A stretch of 64,000 nt of DNA, taken from Fratercula arctica (lineage: Eukaryota; Chordata; Aves; Charadriiformes; Alcidae). The stretch lies in assembly GCA_947846985.1 (NCBI GenBank), contig CANTUZ010000011.1, positions 28,391,589 through 28,455,588 on the forward strand. Reading direction: 5' to 3'. Position numbers and translations under genes: made by a program. The first letter of the stretch is position 1, and every line of letters starts with the position of its first letter. The notes below the pieces were generated by a model. That model was given only the letters and a program-made list of their open reading frames with translations, was not told the origin of the DNA and ran no database searches. Positions 1 to 9,945 of the stretch are shown piece by piece.

Positions 1-1490
1 TATTCACATTATTCAAATAATACTTTATTCCAGAAGTAATCCCATTGGGTGAGATTGTGCCACAGTTCTTCCTGGTACATCCCAGAAATCCAATACAGGA
101 GCAGACTATTCCTAACTGCACCACATCAAAACATCCCACAGCCTGGTCCTGGGGTTATATTCCTGGGCATAATAGCAAACCTTTCCCTTATCGCAGCACT
201 CAGAAACGCCTTTTCCCCAGCACATCCCTCTCCCTGGTTACCCAGGGGCTTTAAGAGACTTTTACAAGAAGTGATAAAGCAGGGAGGACACACCACCATG
301 AAACTGATTTTGCAGAAGGAGAGCCATCCTGGAGACGCTCGGGGAATTTCCCAGTTCTTTCATAACCTTCCAACTTTTTACCTGGTTTGCAGGATCTGGA
401 GTAACCATTACAAAGCTTGTACTTTGGTTTCAGGGAGATTACTCTCAGCAGTGTTCTGATCCAATATACATCCTTGTGTTTAGGGAGCTAAATAACATTT
501 TTAGAATTTCTTTCTAAAAACTCAGAAGTCAGTGAATGCAATTTTACATACACGCTTGGACACTTGTTTCCTGAATTTTCCTGACTTGGGTCCAGAACCT
601 TTTTTCACTCTCTTCTTCCAGCCTGAATTAAGTCATTGGATTGAAAAGCTTTATAGAAGACTGATAGCAAAGAAATACCTCTCAGTTTCACGTAACAGAA
701 AATGCCAAATGCTTATAAGATGAATGTTGTAATCCAAGCAGACTGTTTCCAGATAAGAACACCACACAGACACAAAAAAAAAAGCACATTTAAAAACTGA
801 TGACGAGGATCCCAGGGGGCTTAAATTCCTGGAAGATGCCTTGTCAGCTTCAGGACTATGACCAAATGTATTAATCAAGACAACCCTTCCTTTAAGTTGT
901 AAAACAGCAGATTTAAAGACTCTCTTCCAATGGAGAGGGAGTATATGAAATCTGCAACGGTCCCAGCTCACCACTCCTAATTATAGTTTTATAAACTGAG
1001 TGGTCCTCGATCTTTGAACTGGAGGGTCCTTGGAGATGTAAGACTTTGAACATTGCCACAAAAGGGGAATGAACATACAGTAAAGACAGTGGTACTTCTC
1101 TGTGTGGTAGGGTTAAGTTTAAAGTCACACTCCTATGCTGGATATTGACTGTAAAAATGTAAGTGAAGGTTTATTTAGGTTTTATTGCCTTAAGTAAATT
1201 TGTTCCACAAAGGAAAAGTCTGTTTCATTTAACTGCCAATGCTGGGGAAGACCTGAAGATGTTGTTTCATTCACCCCCTGGAAGTTTTCCAGAGCAATTC
1301 TGTTCTTTGCTGTACTTGGGCAAAATATTCAGGATTTTGTCCTCAGCTGTCAGTAGAGCAAAACATGGAATAACAATATAGGCACTCATTAGTTGTTGAA
1401 TTTCTCAGCACCATACACGTTAGAGCAGAATCCACATGTCCAAGGGCCTCCATAGCGCTTCCTACTTAAGATCACTGCACTGGCTTTGCA
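1..1490. other. unassigned non-coding DNA
   Basis: I see no coding exon, RNA gene or recognisable repeat here. Open frames are short (up to about 136 codons), lack family resemblance and show no paired splice sites. The block ends where the LTR begins. The heptamer atggcaa at its right edge (1490-1496) also occurs, inverted, beside the far end of the split LTR at 5165-5171. Confidence 0.5.
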
Positions 1491-2425
1491 TGGCAAGGTT
1501 TTGGTAGCAGGGGGGAGTTACAGGGGCAGCTTCTGTGAGAAGCTGCTAGAAGCCTTCCCTCATGTCTAACAGTGCCAATGCCAGCCAGCCCCAAGGTGGA
1601 CCCGCTGCTGGCCACGGCTGAGCCCATCAGCAATGGTGGTAGCGCCTCTGGGGCAACATACTTAAAGGGAAAAAAAAAAAAAAAACCAACCCTGCACAAT
1701 TGCAGCCAGAGAGAGGAGTGAGAATACGTAAGAGCAACATCCCTGCAGACACCAAGGTCAGTGAAGGAGGGGGAGGAGGTGCTCCAGGTGCTGGAGCAGA
1801 GATTCCCCTGCAGCCCATGGTGAAGACCATGGTGAGACAGATTGTCCCCTTGTAGCCCATGGAGGTTAACGGTGGAGCAGATATCCACCTGCAGCCCATG
1901 GAGGACCCCACAGCAGAAAAGGTGGATACCTGAAGGAGGCTGTGACCCTGTGGAGATCCCACACTGGGGCAGACTCCTGGCAGGACCTGTGGCCCTGTGG
2001 AGAGGAGCCCGCACTGGAGCAAGTTTGCTGTCAGGACTTGTGACCCTGTGGGGGACCCACACTGGAGCAGTCTGTTCCTGAAGGGCTGCACCCTGTGGAA
2101 GAAACCCCTGCTGGAGCAGTTCATGAGGAGCTGCAGCCCATGGGAGGGACTCACATTGCAGAAGTTCGTGGAGGACTATCTCCCATGGGAGGGACATCAC
2201 ACTGGAGCAAGGGAAGAGTGTGAGGAGTCCTCTCCCTGAGGAGGAAGGAGCAGCAAAAACAACGTGTGATGAACTGACCACAACCCCTATTCCCCATTCC
2301 CCTGCACTGCAGAGGGAGAAGGAGGTAGAGAAATCGGGAGCGGAGTTGAGCCCAGGAAGAAAGCAGAACTGGGGTGAAGGTGTTACAAGATTTTGTTGTA
2401 GTTCTCATTATCCTACTCTGATTTG
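1491..2425 (+). repeat. LTR (endogenous retrovirus-derived), 5' part of a split copy
   Basis: This is non-coding repeat DNA of an avian LTR family that I recognise from memory, probably ERVL-like. It begins TGGCAAGG and carries a short perfect hairpin at 1526-1546, an A-run at 1670-1685 and a central array of 40-50 bp units. It stops abruptly at 2425, inside the segment that normally leads into the AATAAA poly(A) signal. The missing remainder is present in opposite orientation at 5172-5364, and the two pieces abut without gap or overlap when compared with the family layout. The minus-strand 269-codon open frame across this region is a by-product of the repeat and not a gene. I see no gag, pol or env sequence in the window, so this looks like a solitary LTR. 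The family name is uncertain; membership in an avian LTR family is fairly secure. Confidence 0.82.
1808..2190 (+). repeat. tandem array of 40-50 bp units inside the LTR
   Basis: A motif of the form CTG(C/T)(A/G)(G/C)CC(C/A)TGG recurs at about 1808, 1850, 1889, 1940, 1987, 2037, 2087, 2131 and 2175. Most units are followed by an ACTGGAGCAG-like segment. Unit length varies from 39 to 51 bp, so the reading frame is not kept, which argues against a protein repeat. The array is part of the LTR and not a separate satellite. Confidence 0.75.
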
Positions 2426-5171
2426 AGTAGATGATGATCTACAGATTCTACAGAATCTGATGTCCGATGATCTTACTTCAGTAGGAAGATACTGATGTGA
2501 CCTGTATTTTACTCTGAAGAACTCAAGTGATCTTATTTACCCAAAATCTACACCTCTGCCTTTAAATTACAGGTGCAGTGATATAGCAAAATACTGTTCC
2601 TATCTGCGTCTTTGCTGTTGCAATAGCATTTTGCTTTCTTTTGAAATGGCATGTAGGCATATTTCAGCAAGAAGAACATCATTTGTCAGTAATCAGTTCT
2701 CACATGTCTCAACACTATCATGGCAATGTTTGTGCTTTTCTGCAGAGCACAACAATGAGCGGTGCCTCTACTTCTGGAGCCTACTGACATATTCAGGAAG
2801 AAGTTTTTCTTCCTGCACATATTTCTGTACCATGTATATTCATTTATACGTGAGAGAAGAAAACATTATCATGTTTAACTTGCAATCATAAGCACATTAA
2901 GTAGACAGATAATAAACAATCCATCTGAATTTCTGATTAAGTTAATTGTGTTTTTCTAATGTGTTTATTCAGATTAAAGACTGAAATTAGAATGAGGCTA
3001 TATAATCAGGAGACCCTAAAAGACTGACTCCTTTAAAATAAAAAATAATTTAGTTTAGGGGGATAACAAAGATCTCTGTATCACTTAAATATGGCTTATG
3101 TGGTAAAAAGGCCTTGTGCAGTTCTCTTCAAAGAGATGAATCTCATTTGTAGTATGAGCTATAAAGAAACTCAGTTGACACTGAGGGCTTTGGCATCTAA
3201 TTTTTGCATATGCCCTTCTGCCCAGCAGGCACCAGAGTCCCAGATTCAACCTTCTGTGCAGCTCATGCAGAGGATCAGGTAACTGGGAGAAATAAACTGA
3301 TGGGAGAGACAAGGAAGCAAGAGGAATTAAAGTAGGAAAACTACTGGAAGGAATGGGGAGAAGGACCACCCCAATGTAATTGCGGCTGCTCCACTTGCAT
3401 TGGGCACCTCTGCCAGCCATGGCTCCTGACACAGAGCCGGAGAAGATGCTCTAGTCCCTTCCCACCTATGTGAGTGAGATCCCTGCTGGTGAGAGCAGCT
3501 GGTGGATCAGACATGGCCAAGGCTGAAATCCCTCTCTGCCTGCTCTCAGCAGTGTGTTGAGGTCGCCTGTCAAATGGGCTTTCCACATTTTCCTGGATAG
3601 CTGAGTACTCTCTCTAGCAGGGACTAGAGCCAATCTCCTGCCCCTCATGCAGATGTCCTACCTGATGGGCTATAGTGTCCTTTCCTCTCTTAAAGCAATG
3701 AGCCTTAAGTAGTCCATCCAGACACAGACACTTGGGAATCTCCATACTGCGTATGCATGATACTGCATAGAGTACCTGATAGCTGGGGACAAGAGTTTTC
3801 TTCTGCAAGGCGTGAATTTGAGTCCTCTCATACAACCATGTGCTCCCAGCCCAGATCTGAAGTCCCAGAACTACTCACTAATCACTGAGCTGTTCTGATA
3901 AAGGGGTTTATGTCCAGTATTGTATTATTGGATGTTTAGAGTGGTCACTCTTAATGTTTAAGTATCTTTCATTTGGATTTAGTTCTAAATACTTATTTAA
4001 AGAACAGATGGAAAAATAATTCCTTTGAACCTCAGCGAACAATGGATATTTAAACTAATTTCAATTCTGTTCTTTCTCTAAACTTTTCCTGTAATATCCT
4101 CCCTAAGCAATAGATAACCAGCATGCCCAGGATTAAGCCCATCTACTGCATTTTGTTTGGAGTACTTAGTAGCAGTTGTATTTTGGAGAATGATTGCAAA
4201 TCCTCAATGAGGAGGCATGCCTATTTTTTTCATAATCTAATTATCTTCAATCTAAATATTTCATTGAACCCCTCCAATACTAAGGATTTTGTTACACCTC
4301 TACATGACTGTCAGTCTGGTTCTACATATCAGTGTATAATCTTGCAGGCCTATAAAACACCTTCTGAAAACTGGCACTGACCTGCTTACATCCACGATTA
4401 TCCTGCCTTCAAGCTCAGGGTAAAAGTAAATCAGGTCTGCACAGTGGTTGTTTTGATGGGATTTCTATCAAGGAATTAAGTTCTATAAATGAACTAAATG
4501 CTCATTAATAGGTTTGAAATGTCTGTTTTTCATAGCTTTTAAACATCTAATACCCAATTATATTCAAGGTCTTACCGTCTCCCTCCAGAAGAAACTGGTA
4601 ATAACCCTGAGGGTGTTTGCATTACTATTCCAGATTAGAAGGAATACAAATAATTAATTTTTTGAGCTTTCAGAAACGTAAGGTAAAGTTGACCAAAGAA
4701 ACTGATAGTGGGCTCCACTTCCACTTTGAAGGAAGCAAATCATTCTGTGAAGGCGATACAGGTATTGGAATCTAAGGCCAGCAACATCCGCAATAGGGAA
4801 CAGATGTGCAGTCAAACACTAAAAATTATCGAGGTTTCTGAAATACTTGCTGCTTTTATTAGTACTGAATTTTCTTTATCATCTAGATTACTTAATTCTG
4901 TTTAGTACAGGCATCTTTCTGACTTGTGTTGTCATAAAGGAGACCAATATGGCATTTGACCCTTCCCCTCCATGAGATAAAGTGGTAAAAATGAGACATG
5001 CTTCTTCATTCCTCCTGCCTCGTTGGTGCCATAAAATGATTACAGGTATCTATCTTAAACACACTGGGACAACTGAAATCTTTTGCAAGCCATTGCGGCT
5101 CCATTGCTTTAATAGAATTACTCATTGCTTTGACACTGACCCTTAAGCTAAGATTTTCCCCAGTTTGCCAT
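2426..5171. other. host DNA inside the putative inverted segment
   Basis: This block lies between the two halves of the split LTR and would be inverted relative to its ancestral orientation. It starts with two perfect hairpins and one imperfect hairpin (2428-2495) next to the breakpoint. It also contains a possible minus-strand tRNA-derived SINE at 3617-3680. The remainder is AT-rich, with no coding exon that I can support. Confidence 0.5.
3617..3680 (-). repeat. possible tRNA-derived SINE head
   Basis: Read on the minus strand, an A-box-like TAGCCCATCAGG (3661-3672) is followed after about 29 bp by a B-box-like GGCTCTAGTCCC (3620-3631). The spacing and order fit an internal RNA polymerase III promoter. 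I see no clean cloverleaf, so an intact tRNA gene is unlikely. The family is not identified. Confidence 0.35.
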
Positions 5172-5364
5172 TGTGGTGGGTTGGTCCTGGCTGGATGCCA
5201 GATGCCCACCAAAGCTGCCCTATCACTCAACTGGACAGGGGAGAGAAAATATAACAAAAGTCTGAAGATAAGGACAGGGAGATATCATTCACCAATTACT
5301 GTCATGGGTAAACCAGATGTGACTTGGGGAAAATGAATTTAATTTATTACTAATTTATTACCAA
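5172..5364 (-). repeat. LTR (endogenous retrovirus-derived), 3' part of the split copy
   Basis: On the minus strand this piece starts at ATTGGTAATAAATTA, exactly where the 1491-2425 piece stops. It contains AATAAA poly(A) signals (complement of TTTATT at 5354-5359 and 5343-5348) and ends CCACCACA at 5172, consistent with the CA terminus of an LTR. The body includes the conserved stretch corresponding to AGCTTTGGTGGGCA-like sequence near the end. The orientation is opposite to the other half, so promoter-side and poly(A)-side sequences are now separated by about 2.7 kb. It is non-coding. It could be an independently truncated copy, but the exactly complementary boundaries favour a single split element. 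Confidence 0.82.
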
Positions 5365-7448
5365 TAGCAATCCATGCTATAACATGTATAATAGTTCTCA
5401 ATTTGACACAGACCAAGGTGAAATTTAGTGGCTTTAAGATTGACTGCTGGTCCTAAACTTATATCATGGCTGATAAATCAGTCAATATTCCTGACTGAAG
5501 AGGCCCCAGTTTGATAGTATGTAGGCAAAGGGGAAGATAAAAGAATGGAGACTCCTCAGGTAAATATAAGCTTCTTCACTTTGCTTCTTCTAAACAATTT
5601 CCCCTGTATATAAGTATTTCAAAAATGAATAAAATTCTATGATAAACTTCTATTTTTCCTGGTTAAAAGCAAAAGATAAGTTGCATGTTACTGGAATTTA
5701 AAATCTCTGAAATCCATGCTTATGTTCCAGGAGTGGGCAAAACAGTAGAACAGATGGTGAGAGGCAGGAGAAGAAAGTCAAAATGACCATAGGAAAAAGC
5801 AATTATGGCACCTGGTAGTCATTCTGGTTAGACGAAATTGTGACCAAATGTATTGTTGTCTTTAGCTATTTTAAATGTTTAATATTTTTAAAATACTGCT
5901 ATTATTATAAAACAAGACATATAAAAAAACCTAGCATAAACTATTCAAATTATGTCCATTTCAGCTTAAAGCTAAGCAATAGTTTTATTTTTTTTTTCTA
6001 GTTTACTTATGATTTAAATAAATAGCCTATGGGCTTCAGGTAGATATTCACTTGATTCACACTATTGGTCCCTGACTTTTACGATCAGCCCTGTCCCATC
6101 AGAGATGGGAATTACTAATCAAGGAAAGTCCAAACAGCAGGAGAAGCTTCCCCAGTTCTCACTCAGAGGGAATCACCAACAGTTGTAGAAGGATAGGACA
6201 GCCTCCATGCCTTCAAAATTTTTCATGAAAAATAAATAAAATATAAAACTAAGCAGCGGTTTTTACAGTATGACACAGCAGTATTACTTGCATTAGGCCA
6301 ATTTACCACTTATGATAGCAGCAATAGCACTAAAAGCCAATAAAAGCGGTCTGTTCGTTCAGAGATTGGCTTTTATGGCTTATTCTAAATATTATCAAGT
6401 GAATCAAAAGCTGTCATTATAGTGTCTAAAAAGCCTTCGTACCTTGTAAGCAAACAGTGTGATTTTGACAAATAATCATTAATATGCCTGTGTGAGACCA
6501 GGGCTAAAAGAGAAAGAAAAAGGAAAACCCAATATTTCACTTTACATAAGTCATTAAGATCATTTCAGTTAAATTTCACACAAAATAAAACAGTTTTATA
6601 TGTAAAATGCCATAGTTTTCCCAAGCTGGTTTTTTTTTTCTTTTAAATCTGTGAACATACTTTTTCATAAAACAAAAACTTGTCAGATAACTGAGCAGTG
6701 AATGATTGAACTATAATTATATATTCTCATCAGCTTTGGGAAAACAAATGATGCACATGTCTAGGTAGTGCCTTTTGGGCCAGCATCTAACCTAACCTGC
6801 CCTTGGCTCCCACCCTGCCTGCCAGAAGCCCTGACAAGCACAGCACCGCTCCTCCTCTTCTTGCTTCACAACAGAAGGTACGTTTCCATAGCACTGGAGA
6901 GGTGTAAATTAATTTATCTCCTGTCTCGTACCTGGCCAGTTACTCTTGCAAGAAGCTCAGGGGAGCAGAGCCAAGGCTCTGACAGCTCTCAGCCGCATTC
7001 CACCCATCTCCTGCCCACTTGGATGTGAACAGGAGCATCCAGAGACAGAACTGTGCTCTCTACTGTGAACAGGACAGACGGTGGCTATATAGGATTTCCT
7101 CTTTGCAGTATTCCTTGCTGCTGCCCAGCAATACTGGGGCAAGTCCTCTTCAAAGCTGCACAGTCCAAGTCATTACCATTTGCCATTTCTAGTCTTTGAA
7201 CCTCTTGAATTGTGCTGTGCAGTCACCAGCAATGGCTCAGGATGAAGATTTGGGATACTACTGGCTGCCTAAGACAACCGTTACTAGCAACATTGCAGTG
7301 ATTCACATGTAAATTCCTGAAGTGCTTGAGAAAGGATGGAGGCAGAGAGACAGACAGGAGAAAACACCCTATTATTACTGCCCTTATGTACTGTCACAGC
7401 ACAGTGTTCAACATTGCTTCTTCATGCTCTCCTGCTGACCTGACAGAC

Positions 7449-7483
7449 CTTACAGATGAGTTACTCAAGGTCACACACCCCCA
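7449..7483 (+). repeat. possible MIR/CORE-SINE fragment
   Basis: The sequence ACAGATGAG followed by TTACTCAAGGTCACACA resembles the conserved part of MIR (ACAGATGAG ... CTTGCCCAAGGTCACACA) with an internal deletion. It is short, so chance similarity is possible. Confidence 0.25.
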
Positions 7484-9431
7484 ACTGGGTGGCCCTGCTG
7501 GCTCTAGAGAGATGCCCTCATCTGTTCCGGATCCTTGTGGGTAGGCATTACCTGGGCTACCGAGAGAATGGGAAAGACAAACAAGGTGGAAACACAGCAG
7601 GAGCTTCAGGACATCATGTGGGATAGGACATCATCTGGTGGTGGGATGACTCCATGGGTGAGCACAACACCACATAAAGGGGGTTAGGTACTGGGAAGGT
7701 TAGGTGTGGATTGTACAACAGTTCTGACTATATAATCAAGGCTTCTCTCAATTAAAGAATTTGGACTGTTAAAACATTAACTGGACTAACAGTAAAATCT
7801 TAGCTGCCCACAGAAAGATTTTTCAGTTTGTTGGCAGCAAGAGGATTTGGAGCCTCTGTTATTCTCAGCACCCTACAAGGAGTGTGGCCTTTGGTCTGTG
7901 GGCCACAGCGCTTCCTCAGCCCCCAGCCAAGCCGTAACAACTTTGTAGCCAAGCTGGCTACTGTCCAGGCTCTGGCCTCAAGACCAGGGTACACAACCAC
8001 GGCAAGAGCCTGGGACAAACTAAGTGCCTTCAGCCAGGCATGGCCACCCATCAAGTCTCATGCATCGAGTACAAGCTCTGGGCAGTTGGCTCAAGCGAGT
8101 GCTGTGTCTCGGAGTTTTCTTGCCTATTGCTATGTACAGTTTTTGGGGCCCCACCGGAATGGCAAGCTAGCGTGCTCGCAGTTGACGGCGTTATGTGATA
8201 CATTGTGCAGCTGCACAGAGTGCATGGGCTAGCAGAAACATGTGGTGCTGCTCTGCCAGGGGAATTCTGCCCCCAACACAGCCCTTTAAGGGCCACGTGT
8301 GTTTTGCAGGCAATTTATGAGAGCAGAAAACCAACAGACCTCCCATTCCAAGCTTCTAATTTCTTTGGCTATTTTTTTTTTTTTCCCTAGTTTATAGAAC
8401 TTTCCAGAAACACTACATTAACAGTGAAAGGAAATATCCCAGGTAGAAACTGATACACCAAGTTTTACCTAAGGTATCCCAAAGCATGGGAGGAAACCTG
8501 TTAGGATCCTCTACATGCTTGCATTTATCCAAGAAATGGTGTATACAATTCTAGAAATCTATACCAAATAGAGCTGCTTCCATAAAAAAATTCCTACTGA
8601 ATTATGGGTTTGATTATTCCAACCCAAGGAGTGAAAGAGAAGGTAAGAGCTGTTTATCTACTCACACAAATAAAAGGACTTTAGTCCATTTGAATCTCCT
8701 CTCTCAGGCAGAGCGTCCAGTAACTACTGAGCTCCCTTCCAGACCCAATACACAAACTGACCGTCTGCTTTTCTGTGCCCAGACATAAGCTGGTTCAACA
8801 GAGGGTCAACAATTGAGGCCTAGAGATTGACCAAGCTGCTCATTGACATTAATAACGGCAGCATTCCATTTCCACCAAGAGTATTCTGTAGTACTGATTT
8901 TAGTCTCAAGAATTACTATAAAATGGTAAGAAAAGATTTTATTGCGCAAAGGTTCAAGTGGTTTGGCCTGCTTGCTTTGTGTGTCATGGGTCTGCAATGT
9001 ATGTATTCATCACATACAGGTTTTTTGTATTATTTTTCTGAAGGGTTCAATCCGCCCATACTTTAGCCCCACCTTCATCTCTTTGTCACACACAAGTTCT
9101 TTATTATTGCTGAAGAAAATCAGAACACAGGACTGTATGGGTTGCTGTGCAACCTGAAACAACCTATGCAGCACCGACAAAAGCAAACATGGGACATGAT
9201 TCTTTTGACCAAGATTTCAAGAGCAGAGTCACTAGGATTACTCATATGCTTGATGCTAGGCTTGTGCTTCGGCATGTTGCCAAATCTGCTTCTGATGATA
9301 GAAGATGAAGAATGGCTTGGCCTAGATTAAAGGCCACATCTTGGGTATAGTGTTGCCCTCTTTCTAATTGCTACTGTAGCCAAGAAACCGTATCCTTCCC
9401 TCCACTTGAGACCACCTGGAGAAATACAATT

Positions 9432-9448
9432 CCCCCCCCCCCCCCCCC
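9432..9448. repeat. C17 homopolymer
   Basis: This is an uninterrupted run of 17 cytosines. It could form an i-motif, or a G-quadruplex on the other strand. Length may be affected by sequencing or assembly error. Confidence 0.9.
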
Positions 9449-9927
9449 AAACTTTGCACAAGAGCACAAAACTTGGCTTTAATATAATACATATTTTCCA
9501 TTTTTTTTTCTCTAATGAGTTGCACTGATATTTTTACCTGCATGTACTGTGTGTTGTTAATGGGAAATGTTTCAAACACTGTGGTAATGGACTGTGGGAT
9601 ATGGGATTATATATTTATTAATCTCAAGAGCACTGTGTAGACTGTACCAGTTAGTTACAAGTAGACCAGCAGAATGGGGTTTGAATTCTGGCAGGGGATC
9701 TCTTCCAAGCTTGCCTGTTAGGCTGCATTTGGCTCTGCTTTAAAACTTCATGCTGAGCTCTAGTTGTTTTGGTCAACTGTGCTACAAACAGGCTGCACTG
9801 AGCACTCTGCTCTGGGCCAGTTGTGTCAAAACTAGGGTGACCCGGTGGCCAAGATGTGCTTTGAGCAGCTAACCACTATGGTTTGTCGCATAACATAGCG
9901 AATCTTGCTATATCCAGAGATAACAGC

Positions 9928-9945
9928 AAAAAAAAAAAAAAAAAA
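9928..9945 (+). repeat. A18 homopolymer
   Basis: This is a run of 18 adenines, one of 11 A-runs of 15 or more on the + strand. No adjacent retroposed gene body is recognised. Confidence 0.9.

Noticed and set aside
1472..2281. 269-codon minus-strand open frame with repeated HGLQ-like peptides
   Set aside because: It lies almost wholly inside the LTR and its apparent repeats come from the 40-50 bp DNA array, whose unit lengths are not multiples of three. Such frames recur in avian LTR copies and are not genes.
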